In this document: positions 28,279 to 36,291 of the stretch, in pieces
Layout of the letters: each line of letters begins with the position of its first letter
Position numbering within the stretch: position 1 is the first letter of the stretch
Source: Candidatus Omnitrophota bacterium
Lineage (GTDB): Bacteria > Omnitrophota > Omnitrophia > Omnitrophales > Aquincolibacteriaceae
Direction of reading: 5' to 3'
Length of the DNA stretch: 57,893 bases
NCBI GenBank assembly: GCA_903856085.1
Contig: CAIOAT010000049.1
Location: 1 to 57,893, forward strand
Notes under the pieces: generated by a model
What the model was told of the DNA's origin: nothing
The model's database searches: none
Seen by the model: the letters and a program-made list of their open reading frames with translations, nothing else
Program-made: the position numbers and the translations under genes

Positions 28279-28336
28279 ATTTTTTTAGGTTTTCATCTGT
28301 TATGGTGATTGGATTTAACCTTGAAAAGTCACACGC

Positions 28337-28357
28337 CTTGAAATCCTTTTTTTCAAG
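28337..28357 (-). promoter_or_regulatory. 5'-leader hairpin of the giant gene
   Basis: A perfect 7-bp stem CTTGAAA/TTTCAAG with a 7-nt purine-rich loop sits about 11 nt after the predicted transcription start, in a leader of about 90 nt. It may protect the 5' end of a 24-kb mRNA; no known riboswitch was recognised. Confidence 0.35.
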
Positions 28358-28374
28358 ATTTATAATCTAACAAA

Positions 28375-28404
28375 AGTATAGCCGTCTATTCAGACATTTG
28401 TCAA
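28375..28404 (-). promoter_or_regulatory. Sigma-70-type promoter of the giant gene
   Basis: A perfect TTGACA (28404-28399), an 18-nt spacer and TATACT (28380-28375) point at the giant ORF. It is the best promoter match found in the window, predicting constitutive transcription. Confidence 0.75.
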
Positions 28405-28580
28405 ATCGAGCGGTATCCGTTAGACATTGAAAACAAAGGGGTTACATCGTTTTTTGATTTTTTATCGAGACTGGACTCAAACAGGCAAAAAACATGCTCT
28501 ACAAAGAGGCTTTTACATGCCGGTTGGTACCTTCAACATGAGGGGAGACCTACGGATAACTCCATCGACTTGGGGGATGA

Positions 28581-28595
28581 GCTTGCGAAGCAAGC
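28581..28595 (-). terminator. Short hairpin after uup
   Basis: GCTTGC-ttc-GCAAGC begins 1 nt after the uup stop codon on the minus strand. It lacks a U-tract, so it is a weak terminator candidate at best. Confidence 0.35.
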
Positions 28596-28596
28596 A

Positions 28597-30492
28597 TCAA
28601 AGATTCTTCAATTTCTCCAGACACTCCCAACGGTCATACATGCGGGCAAGCTCAGCAGACAACGCTTCGGCCTGCAATTTGACACGAGAAATCTCCTTGG
28701 GATCTTTTTGATAAAAGCCGGGCTCGGCCATGATCTTATAGAGATCTTCTTGCTCCGCTTCGGCCTTTTCGATCTTTTTCAAAAGATCCTTCAGTTCACG
28801 CTGCTCGATCGGAGAAAATTTCGATGAACTCTGGTTCTTTTCAGGCGCTGCGAAGCTTTTGGTTGTCGCGGTTTTCCCTCCGCTGGTTTCGGGTTTTGTG
28901 ATTCGCTGACTGAGCCAATCATCATACCCTCCCGGATATTCACGGACCACACCCTCCCCCTCCATCGCCAAAGTCGAGGTGACCACATTGTTCAAGAACG
29001 ATCGGTCGTGACTGACTAAAAGCACCGTCCCTTGATATTCGACGAGCAATTCCTCGAGCAATTCCAGGGTCTCCACGTCCAGATCATTGGTGGGTTCGTC
29101 CATTACGAGCATATTCGAGGGCTTAGCGAAAAGCCTTGCAAGGAAAAGACGGTTCCGCTCCCCTCCGGAGAGCACCTTCACAGGAGTCCTGGCCCGATCC
29201 GGGGAGAAAAGGAAATCCTGCAAGTAACCGATGATGTTTTTGGGCCTGCCGTTGACGATCACCGTATCTCCAGATTCACTTACGTTCTGGGCAACCGTTT
29301 TTTCAAGATCAAGCTGCTCTCGCAGCTGATCATAATAAGCGATCTGAAGACCCGTCCCGACATGGACAGAACCCTTGTCTGGCTCGATCTGTCCCAAGAG
29401 AAGACGCAATAAGGTCGTTTTACCGCATCCGTTCGGTCCGATCACACCGATCTTATCCCCGCGCATGATCTTGACCGAGAAGTCCCGGATGAGGGACTTG
29501 TCGCCGTAGCCATGACTGATATGAAGCACTTTGGCGATCAAGTGTCCGGACTGTTCGGTGGCCTGCGCTTTCATGCGGACGCTCCCGATCCCGCGCCGCT
29601 CGGCCCGTTTCTTCGCTCTCAACCGCTCCAGCGCCACCACGCGGCCCTGATTGCGGGTCCGGCGCGCTTTGATGCCCTGCCGGATCCAGATCTCTTCCTT
29701 CTCCAGTTTTTTCTCAAACCGTTCGCGCTCAGCCTCTTCCGCATCCAGGGCCATCTGCTTGCGCTCCAAAAAGGTCGGATAATCACACGCCCAGCTAAAG
29801 AGCCTTCCCCGGTCCAGCTCGACGATCCGCGTCGCGAGATGCGTCATGAAGGTCCGGTCATGCGTTACAAAGAAAAGGGTTCCCGGATACCCTTTCAAAA
29901 AACCTTCCAACCAATCGATCGCCTCGATATCCAAATGATTGGTCGGCTCGTCCAAGAGGAGGATCTCGGGCTTGAGGACAAGCGCGCGAGCCAGCAAAGC
30001 CCTCTTTTTTTGACCCCCTGATAATTTTTCAAACTGACTTTCAGGATCCAGTTTGACACGAGAGATCACTTCTTCGACTTCGCGGTTCGTCTCCCAACCC
30101 TGAGTATGATCCATTTCCGATTGAAGATCGCCAAGCTGCTTCATGAGCTGCTCCGAATACTCGGTCTGGAGACGGTGATTCACATGATGATAATCGCTCA
30201 AAAGTTTCACGCGCTCTCCCAACCCCGAAAGCACAAGGTCGAAAACATTGCCCGAGATCCCCTGAGGGACTTCCTGCGGCAGATGCGTGACGCGAACGCC
30301 TTTTTGATAGACCACCTGGCCTGAGTCGGCCTGCAAATGCCCGGCCATCACTTTCATGAGGGTAGTTTTCCCCACACCATTGCGCCCCAAAAGAGCCACG
30401 CGCTCCCCTTGTTCCAACTGGAGATCCATGTGATCAAAAAGAGGCGGTCCCCCGTAAGCCAACGTAATGTCCTGCAGACTGATCAACGCCAT
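28597..30492 (-). CDS. uup: ABC-F ATPase, Uup type
   Basis: At 631 residues it has two ATP-binding cassettes without membrane segments. The first has Walker A GRNGVGKTT (about residue 36), signature LSGGQKKR and Walker B ILLLDEPTNHLD. The second has GPNGCGKTT, LSGGERNR and MLVMDEPTNDLD. A charged linker separates them and a C-terminal coiled coil (about 560-631) follows. The coiled coil and length point to Uup, an ABC-F ATPase that acts on ribosomes and is linked to DNA branch stability and transposon excision. The start ATG at 30492 matches the usual N-terminus. Confidence 0.9.
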   Translation of the reverse strand: MALISLQDITLAYGGPPLFDHMDLQLEQGERVALLGRNGVGKTTLMKVMAGHLQADSGQVVYQKGVRVTHLPQEVPQGISGNVFDLVLSGLGERVKLLSDYHHVNHRLQTEYSEQLMKQLGDLQSEMDHTQGWETNREVEEVISRVKLDPESQFEKLSGGQKKRALLARALVLKPEILLLDEPTNHLDIEAIDWLEGFLKGYPGTLFFVTHDRTFMTHLATRIVELDRGRLFSWACDYPTFLERKQMALDAEEAERERFEKKLEKEEIWIRQGIKARRTRNQGRVVALERLRAKKRAERRGIGSVRMKAQATEQSGHLIAKVLHISHGYGDKSLIRDFSVKIMRGDKIGVIGPNGCGKTTLLRLLLGQIEPDKGSVHVGTGLQIAYYDQLREQLDLEKTVAQNVSESGDTVIVNGRPKNIIGYLQDFLFSPDRARTPVKVLSGGERNRLFLARLFAKPSNMLVMDEPTNDLDVETLELLEELLVEYQGTVLLVSHDRSFLNNVVTSTLAMEGEGVVREYPGGYDDWLSQRITKPETSGGKTATTKSFAAPEKNQSSSKFSPIEQRELKDLLKKIEKAEAEQEDLYKIMAEPGFYQKDPKEISRVKLQAEALSAELARMYDRWECLEKLKNL

Positions 30493-30520
30493 ATTCTTTT
30501 CTTACCTTAAAATGAAAAAC

Positions 30521-30685
30521 TTATGTCCCCGAAGGATTCGCTCCTTCAACGGGTGTAGCCCCTTGAGCGGGCGGCATTTGAGGAGCGTCACTATTTCGAT
30601 TAAGTCGCTTGAGCCTTTTCGCTTCCTGTTCCTGTTTACGAGCCGCCTCTTTTCGCATCTTGTTTCCTTTGTAATTGACTCTCAT
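30521..30685 (-). CDS. Small basic protein (54 aa)
   Basis: It starts Met-Arg-Val-Asn-Tyr-Lys-Gly-Asn-Lys-Met with AAAGGA 7 nt upstream. A Lys/Arg-rich helix of about 30 residues resembles short basic proteins found widely in environmental bacteria, followed by a Pro/Gly/Ala-rich tail. Charge suggests RNA or ribosome binding; that is inference. It lies just upstream of uup and could share its transcript. Confidence 0.65.
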   Translation of the reverse strand: MRVNYKGNKMRKEAARKQEQEAKRLKRLNRNSDAPQMPPAQGATPVEGANPSGT

Positions 30686-30756
30686 TTTTTTCCTTTCGTT
30701 GGTTCCGATACTAACCAATTTCAGGGCATCTGAAATTGGGTCTACCTAAGTCGCCA

Positions 30757-31020
30757 TCAGCTGAAAGAAGACGAGGGCTTGGGTGGAATTGCGCAAAAAC
30801 GTTTTTTAAAAACTTTGACGTACAGAGCTTCCACTTTTTTCCGGGCCCAGGGCGTTTGCCGGAGAAACCTGAGACTTGAGGTAAGGGTAGGCTCGAACAT
30901 AAAACACCGCACGGGAATGCTCGCGCTAAGCCCCTTCCACCCGACCTGTTCGACCAACCGGCCCAGGATCACTTTGAGCGTCACACCATGCAGCGGATCT
31001 TTAAAATTCTGATGCGGCAA
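30757..31020 (-). CDS. VF530-family DNA-binding protein (DUF2132)
   Basis: The 87-residue product shows the full family pattern: DPLHGVTLKVILGRLVEQVGW, IPVRCF, and SSLRFLRQTPWARKKVEALY. VF530 proteins are small double-stranded-DNA-binding proteins with an unusual fold and no proven role. Translation starts at TTG 31020 behind a GGAGGAGG ribosome site. A hairpin with a T-tract lies upstream at 31062-31099. Confidence 0.9.
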   Translation of the reverse strand: MPHQNFKDPLHGVTLKVILGRLVEQVGWKGLSASIPVRCFMFEPTLTSSLRFLRQTPWARKKVEALYVKVFKKRFCAIPPKPSSSFS

Positions 31021-31061
31021 AACACCCTCCTCCCCCAGTCCAACTTTAAATTCTTTGGGAA

Positions 31062-31099
31062 CAAAAAAAACGCCTGACGCACTTGTTGTCAGACGTTTT
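31062..31099 (-). terminator. Terminator-shaped hairpin in the leader of the VF530 gene
   Basis: On the minus strand AAAACG-t-CTGAC pairs with GTCAG-g-CGTTTT around a 9-nt loop, and the run of eight T continues to 31063. No gene lies just upstream on this strand, so it may be a leader attenuator 45 nt before the start codon. Confidence 0.5.
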
Positions 31100-31449
31100 A
31101 GGAAAACAGCATTCCCTAGCTTTCATTATTTTTTAGAATAGAAATCAGGGAGACGCCCCCTTTAATAATAACATTTTATAGATAATAAGCATGACGCACT
31201 CGTGTCGAGACATCACCGCATCTCGACCAATTCGGTACATTATAGCATGACGCACCCAAGTATTACCAAATTTACGCTGGTTGGAGATAGCGTCACCGCC
31301 CGATTCCTTGGCGTTAGATTCTATGCAGACTCAAGAACGCCACTCGTTGCAAATCTTCAATCGCAAGAAATCGTCACATCCGCAACCGTCCCTCACACTC
31401 ATCACAAGTCACGCTGCGGGGCCGTAGAATTTAAAGGTTATCCCGTAGA
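31100..31449. other. Intergenic with short direct repeats
   Basis: No convincing gene. AGCATGACGCAC occurs twice in direct orientation (31188-31199 and 31244-31255), with an inverted TCGAGA/TCTCGA pair between. A weak 85-codon ORF (31202-31459) lacks a ribosome site. Confidence 0.45.
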
Positions 31450-32418
31450 ATGTCGATGAATAGGTCGTTGGATTTTCTAAAAACGGGCTTATGGGACATG
31501 AAACAAAAAAAATTGCGCATCGCTGGCGCTATAGCGCTTTATTTCGAGAACTACATTTTGCCGTGGTCCTCTGTTTCCCTTGTGTATGGGATCGCTTCAG
31601 CGATGTATGTGGATCGCACAAGAATCTTGCAATTACTGCACGCCTTTTCCATTGGGGAACTCCAGCAGAGCCAAACATTTTTGTTCCTGCATTTTATATT
31701 CCTCATCGCGATGATGATCTACAATTTGACCATCGCCTTCGGATTGCTTACAAGAAAGAAATTCCAGCATAAATTCGAGAGTTTTAAGGAAATTCTTCTC
31801 CCGTTCGCGAGCTGTTTTTATTATTACCTTTTCAACCTTGCTCTCTTCCTTCCCCCGGAAACGAACATCCTATTGATACCCGATTTCTTCCATCGTTATT
31901 TTACAATTTTCGGGGTGGCGATGATGGTAGCGGGATTCCTTATTTCAACCGTTGGCATTTTCAATCTCGGAAATTCCTTTGCCCTGTTCGTCGAAACCCG
32001 CGGGGTGGTCACGCGCGGGCTCTATCAGTTCACAAGGCACCCGATCTACTTCGGCCATTTTATCCGGACCGTGGGAATGTGTTTTGCCGTTTGTTTATTG
32101 TTCCACGTAACAGTCAATATTCTTGTGATCTATTTGCTGGTTCATAGAGCCCTTTTAGAGGAGAAAAAACTACTCCATAACTACCCTCACTACAAAACCT
32201 ACCTAAAAAAAACACCTTCTTTTTTCCTCAGGTTGTTTGGTAAAGACAAACAACTTCTCGAAAACACCCCAAAGGAACATCATTATGATTTCAGCTCCCA
32301 ATTGCTTTCAGCTGAAACCACTTGCGGCACATGGGTTGGAACTAGCCGTCTGAAAACAAAGACGCTTTTGGAGGTTGACCTGGAAATGAGGAATACATAC
32401 AAAGCGCAATCATTGTAG
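31450..32418 (+). CDS. Membrane methyltransferase, ICMT/phospholipid type
   Basis: About five or six transmembrane helices precede the family signature. TRGLYQFTRHPIYFGHFI (about residue 195) has the Arg-His-Pro-x-Tyr core that binds S-adenosylmethionine, and a helix with LLEEKKLLHNYP-HYKTYLKK supplies the paired Glu. Such integral membrane enzymes methylate isoprenylcysteine, phospholipids or other lipophilic groups; the bacterial substrate is usually unknown. ATG 31450 has no clear ribosome site; Met at 31498 is an alternative start. Confidence 0.8.
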   Translation: MSMNRSLDFLKTGLWDMKQKKLRIAGAIALYFENYILPWSSVSLVYGIASAMYVDRTRILQLLHAFSIGELQQSQTFLFLHFIFLIAMMIYNLTIAFGLLTRKKFQHKFESFKEILLPFASCFYYYLFNLALFLPPETNILLIPDFFHRYFTIFGVAMMVAGFLISTVGIFNLGNSFALFVETRGVVTRGLYQFTRHPIYFGHFIRTVGMCFAVCLLFHVTVNILVIYLLVHRALLEEKKLLHNYPHYKTYLKKTPSFFLRLFGKDKQLLENTPKEHHYDFSSQLLSAETTCGTWVGTSRLKTKTLLEVDLEMRNTYKAQSL

Positions 32419-32619
32419 ACGTCTGCCCTTGAATCGGCACGATTCAGCATAATACACTTCTCCGCATTCCAAGGATCCCACGACTGCATCCGGAGATGAT
32501 CCATCATCGACCTCAAACCTAAATTATCTGCAATCCCCCATCCATCACATGGATCTCAGGCCGTGCTCGCGACATGTTCGGTGGCATGGATCATGATAAC
32601 CGGCCATTGCCGCAGCAGA

Positions 32620-33882
32620 TTATTTTCCGTCTTTGCGGATACGGTTTAAAATCGCAGGCATGTCTCGTTGAATATGCGCGTAAAACTTCTTCAGACCGGG
32701 ACAAAGATAATTCAGGCCGGGCTCGCCGGCAGGTGTCCGAATAAAGCGGTTCTTCGGACATTCGCCCCAGCAAAGTTTCAGATGTAAGCAAGTACGGCAG
32801 TCCTGAGGCAAAGCGTCCCGTTTGTCAAAACCGAACTTTTTTTGCCGCTCAGAATAGGCCATAGCGCTCCAGTGCTTTTCACGGATATTTCCGACGCGGT
32901 ATTCGGGATAGACGTAGTGATCGCACGTAAAAACATCGCCGTTATGCTCCACCACCATCCCTTTGCCGCAAAACTCGTTCGTGACGCAGCGCTGCCCCGG
33001 CAATCCCATGGATTGCGCCACCGCTGTCTCAAATAGATCCACAAATACTTTGCCGCAATCACGCCTATACCAATCGTCCCAAACCTTGCAGAGGAAATAA
33101 CCCCAATCATCCGGATCTACCGACCAATCCGTCACCACCGAATCCTCCGCTCCAGGCTTGGATTGTAGCGTACCGACCCCCGGCATGTTCGCCTTGTCCC
33201 ACCGCTGTGGTGCTACGCTGCAAAAAACTTTCGGTTCAACGCAGGCGATCAATTGCACCCGCTGCACGCCCAGCTCGCGCGTCAGAAAACGATAAACATC
33301 GTATGGAAATTTTGCGTTTTCACGGTTCACAACACACAATGCGCAGAATGGGACGCCATGTTTTTTAAGCAGGTGCGCAGCAGCCATGACTTTATCGTGT
33401 GTCGGCTCGCCACCTTTCGTCACGCGGAAACGATCATGGAGACGCTTCGGGCCATCAATACTGAGCCCCACAAGAAAGTTGTGTTTCTTGAGAAAAAGAG
33501 CCCATTCTTCATCAAGCAGAATCCCGTTGGTTTGCAGATCATTCTCGATTCGCTGGCCCGGCTTGCAGTATTTCTCCTCCAGAGCGATCACTTTGTAAAA
33601 AAAATCAAGACCCAAAAATGTCGGCTCGCCGCCCTGCCAGGAAAACACCACCTCATCGCCCGTCTGCGCTTCGATATATTGGCGTATGTGCTGCTCGAGG
33701 ATTTCATCAGACATCCGCGATGCTTCCGGCTGGCGGAGCAGTGCTCCCTTGTGCAGGTAGTAGCAATAAGTGCAGTTGAGATTGCAGGTCGAACCGATCG
33801 GCTTGACCATCGCGTGAAAGCGATGTTGTTTATCGGCAGGCTGCGGCAGGAACGTCACGCTAGGTTCAACGGGAAGAAGCAT
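32620..33882 (-). CDS. Anaerobic sulfatase-maturating enzyme-like radical SAM protein
   Basis: The radical-SAM cluster CNLNCTYCYY (Cys-x3-Cys-x2-Cys, about residue 34) is followed by the SAM-binding FSWQGGEPT, a SIDGP strand and a C-terminal SPASM domain holding two auxiliary Fe-S clusters (CGKGMVVEHNGDVFTCDHYVYPEY, then CRTCLHLKLCWGECPKNR). The 420-residue length and motif order match anSME, which oxidises a Cys or Ser in sulfatases to formylglycine. No sulfatase gene is in this window, so the substrate must be elsewhere or unconventional. Confidence 0.88.
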   Translation of the reverse strand: MLLPVEPSVTFLPQPADKQHRFHAMVKPIGSTCNLNCTYCYYLHKGALLRQPEASRMSDEILEQHIRQYIEAQTGDEVVFSWQGGEPTFLGLDFFYKVIALEEKYCKPGQRIENDLQTNGILLDEEWALFLKKHNFLVGLSIDGPKRLHDRFRVTKGGEPTHDKVMAAAHLLKKHGVPFCALCVVNRENAKFPYDVYRFLTRELGVQRVQLIACVEPKVFCSVAPQRWDKANMPGVGTLQSKPGAEDSVVTDWSVDPDDWGYFLCKVWDDWYRRDCGKVFVDLFETAVAQSMGLPGQRCVTNEFCGKGMVVEHNGDVFTCDHYVYPEYRVGNIREKHWSAMAYSERQKKFGFDKRDALPQDCRTCLHLKLCWGECPKNRFIRTPAGEPGLNYLCPGLKKFYAHIQRDMPAILNRIRKDGK

Positions 33883-34001
33883 GGCAGAGCATTTGCTTTT
33901 TCATCCGATCTCTACGCTGGACGACTTCGTTTGGAATATTCATTGTTATATGAATAAAATTTCAGTCACAAAAATCACTCTTAACAGGATCCCTGATTTC
34001 C

Positions 34002-34628
34002 TTAGCTCTGTGCATTCAAAAGCAATTTCCGGAAACGAGAAAGGCTGTTGAAAGGGATGTTCACCGTAAGATTGTTCACAAGCCAGGCAGGGATATGTCC
34101 GCCGACCTCGCCATGTTGTTGATAATATATTTCCGTACGGCCATCCGCCAGCGGCGTAAAACGCCAAAGCCCTTTCGAATAAGGCATGCGTACCTTGCCG
34201 GCCTGTTCCGGATAAACCTTCGCCAAAGCCGATGACCTGTACTCCACGACCCCAGTGGTGGGATCCTTGGAACGGACACGACGGAATACCAGATCCCTGT
34301 CTTGTACCGGCCAGGGCATCGAGATCACAAAATAGAGGACTTCATCCTCCGGGGTATTCGCCTTGATCAGCCGGGCCTCTGCACATTGATGAAACCATTC
34401 CGGCATCCGTCCGTTATCCCCAAACAAACGGACCACCGACTCCAGGCTCGCGTTCACCACGACCGTCCCTTTATATTCCAGAATCGACGAACCCTCGACC
34501 TTGCGAACAGACACCCGGATCCCATCCTGATCCTTTTTTAATTCCCAGGGGTACTCCGCCGCAACAGCAGAAGAAGAAACGGCAAGAAGAATACCGAGAA
34601 ACATCCCCGCACAAAAAAAATTTTTCAT
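34002..34628 (-). CDS. Exported START-domain lipid-binding protein
   Basis: A signal peptide (about residues 1-23, Val-Ala-Ala end) precedes a ~185-residue START domain: YPWELKKDQDGIRVSVRK, VRLFGD...MPEWFHQCAEARLI, ISMPWPVQDRDLVF and a C-terminal amphipathic helix. START domains form a deep lipid pocket, and bacterial exported ones are thought to carry lipids in the periplasm. A good GGAG site stands before the ATG. A Cys-rich small membrane protein follows upstream in the same direction. Confidence 0.85.
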   Translation of the reverse strand: MKNFFCAGMFLGILLAVSSSAVAAEYPWELKKDQDGIRVSVRKVEGSSILEYKGTVVVNASLESVVRLFGDNGRMPEWFHQCAEARLIKANTPEDEVLYFVISMPWPVQDRDLVFRRVRSKDPTTGVVEYRSSALAKVYPEQAGKVRMPYSKGLWRFTPLADGRTEIYYQQHGEVGGHIPAWLVNNLTVNIPFNSLSRFRKLLLNAQS

Positions 34629-34658
34629 AAAACTCCTTGCGCCTCCGGCACCATTTTT

Positions 34659-34862
34659 TTAATTGTCATTTTTGGTCTTACACGTCGACGAGCAGCAACA
34701 CTGACGGACCAACTCCTTTAAAATAATGACGACCCCCAAGACCGTCAGGGCAATCGCGCCCCAGAGGACCTTCCACCAAGCAAACACGATCACAAGAACC
34801 CCGACAAGTGCCATGCAGCAACAAGGCTTGGCTTTCATCTCCTGCTTTGCGGTATGTTCCAT
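34659..34862 (-). CDS. Cys-rich small membrane protein (67 aa)
   Basis: Two close transmembrane helices (about residues 16-30 and 33-48) are flanked on both sides by cysteine clusters, Lys-Pro-Cys-Cys-Cys before and Cys-Cys-Cys-Ser-Ser-Thr-Cys after. No family recognised. With this hairpin topology both Cys clusters would face the same side of the membrane, which suggests metal or thiol chemistry; that is inference. It is codirectional with the START protein and the alcohol dehydrogenase, 30 nt from each. Confidence 0.7.
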   Translation of the reverse strand: MEHTAKQEMKAKPCCCMALVGVLVIVFAWWKVLWGAIALTVLGVVIILKELVRQCCCSSTCKTKNDN

Positions 34863-34892
34863 CTTTTTCTCCTTGGTTGTTTTGTCTTTCCC

Positions 34893-35936
34893 TTATTTCA
34901 ATGAAGCGATATCGATAACAAACCGAAATTTGACGTCGCCTTTAATGACACGTTCGTACGCCTCGTTAACCTTGTGGATCGGGATCATTTCAACATCGGA
35001 CACGATCCCGTGCTTCCCACAGAAATCAAGCATCTCCTGGGTCTCGCCGATCCCGCCGATCAGAGATCCCGCCAAACTGTGCCGTCCGAAGATCAGACTG
35101 TGTGCTTGCACGGTCGGGGCTTTCGGAGGTACACCCAGCACCACCATGGTCCCGTCGCGCTTGAGGGTATTGAGATATTGGTTCCAATCTATGTCCACGG
35201 AAACCGTGCAGAGGATCAGATCGAAAGTCCTCTCCAGTTTCTCGAACGCACCGGCCTCGCCCATCGCGTAATAATATTTTGCGCCAAGCCGTTTGGCATC
35301 CGCTTCCTTAGTACGGGAACGGCTCAACACGGAGACCTCTGCGCCCATGGCTTTGGCGATCTTAACCGCCATGTGCCCAAGGCCACCCAGCCCGATCACT
35401 CCGACCTTTTTCCCGGGGCCCGCTTTCCAATGACGGAGCGGCGAATAAGTAGTGATCCCGGCGCAGAGAAGCGGCGCCATCGCGTTCAAAGGCAACTTTT
35501 CAGGTAATCGGAGAACAAAATCTTCGTCCACGACGATCCGGGCCGAGTAGCCCCCCTGCGCCAGGGTTTTGCCGTTTTTTTCTTTGCAATTGTAGGTAAA
35601 GACCGGGTGTTTACAGAACTGTTCATAGCCTTCATGACAATCGGGGCAATCGCGGCATGAATCCACGAGGCATCCCACACCGACTTTGTCGCCAACCTTG
35701 AATTTTTTAACCTTGGTCCCTACTTGGGCCGCCACGCCCACGATCTCGTGCCCCGGAACCATGGGATACAAAGAACGACCCCATTCGTCACGAACCTGGT
35801 GGATATCCGAGTGACAGATCCCGCAGAAATGGATGTCGATCAAAACATCGCGCGGCCCGATGGCGCGGCGTTCGATCTCAAAAGGAGCCAGCGGTTGGTC
35901 CGCGCTCCCGGCGGCATAAGCTTTGGTCCGGTACAT
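34893..35936 (-). CDS. Zinc-dependent NAD(P) alcohol dehydrogenase (YahK/CAD type)
   Basis: Catalytic-zinc ligands lie in CGICHSDIH (about residue 37) and GHEIVG (about 62). The structural zinc uses the Cys set in CRDCPDCHEGYEQFC (about 93-107). The NAD(P) fold shows GLGGLGHMAVKIAKAMGAEV (about 174). This order and 347 residues fit the cinnamyl-alcohol-dehydrogenase branch, which reduces aldehydes with NADPH, often for detoxification. A GGAGGTG site sits 6 nt before ATG. The gene is the first of a run with the Cys-rich and START genes. Confidence 0.9.
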   Translation of the reverse strand: MYRTKAYAAGSADQPLAPFEIERRAIGPRDVLIDIHFCGICHSDIHQVRDEWGRSLYPMVPGHEIVGVAAQVGTKVKKFKVGDKVGVGCLVDSCRDCPDCHEGYEQFCKHPVFTYNCKEKNGKTLAQGGYSARIVVDEDFVLRLPEKLPLNAMAPLLCAGITTYSPLRHWKAGPGKKVGVIGLGGLGHMAVKIAKAMGAEVSVLSRSRTKEADAKRLGAKYYYAMGEAGAFEKLERTFDLILCTVSVDIDWNQYLNTLKRDGTMVVLGVPPKAPTVQAHSLIFGRHSLAGSLIGGIGETQEMLDFCGKHGIVSDVEMIPIHKVNEAYERVIKGDVKFRFVIDIASLK

Positions 35937-36252
35937 TTTCCACCTCCAGGTTGAAGCCTTATCGAGAAAGACAACAGTCTTTGCGATTTTGATTTGTGAG
36001 AACTAACGGTGCTGAGACTTGCAATTCTACCCCATTCTCTACCACAGATAACCCCGCATCATTTTAGCTCTTTTTCTCTCGAACTTCCGCATAAAGAAAT
36101 AACCTCAAAACTCGGAACGATAGGCTTGATACATCTCAAATAGGAGACGAGAGCCCGACGAGTGCATGCCCCGATTTGCACAAAAGCAACATCTCCACTG
36201 AACCGACTCCGCACCGAAGCGGCATTTTTCGGATTCAGTTGTAATAAGAAAC
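35937..36252. other. Divergent intergenic region
   Basis: This separates the alcohol dehydrogenase (minus) from the MFS transporter (plus). Apart from the -35/-10 pair listed next, no gene, hairpin or repeat stands out. Confidence 0.4.
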
Positions 36253-36280
36253 TTGGCTTATTAAAAAAATAGGCGATAAT
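36253..36280 (+). promoter_or_regulatory. Promoter of the MFS gene
   Basis: TTGGCT (36253-36258), a 16-nt spacer and GATAAT (36275-36280). The predicted start is only about 5 nt before the ATG at 36292, so the transcript may be leaderless. Confidence 0.5.
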
Positions 36281-36291
36281 CTTGTCCTCAT

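Noticed and set aside
4630-28278. Interpretation as PKS or NRPS megasynthase, or as a giant adhesin
   Set aside because: No ketosynthase, adenylation, condensation or phosphopantetheine-carrier motifs, and no tandem surface repeats or anchor were seen.
4701-28308. Dozens of plus-strand ORFs opposite the giant gene, up to 260 codons (for example 27526-28308)
   Set aside because: They are antisense shadows: no ribosome sites, no family motifs, and the minus strand encodes recognisable domains throughout.
31202-31459. 85-codon plus-strand ORF before the membrane methyltransferase gene
   Set aside because: No ribosome site, no recognised motif, and it runs through direct and inverted repeats.
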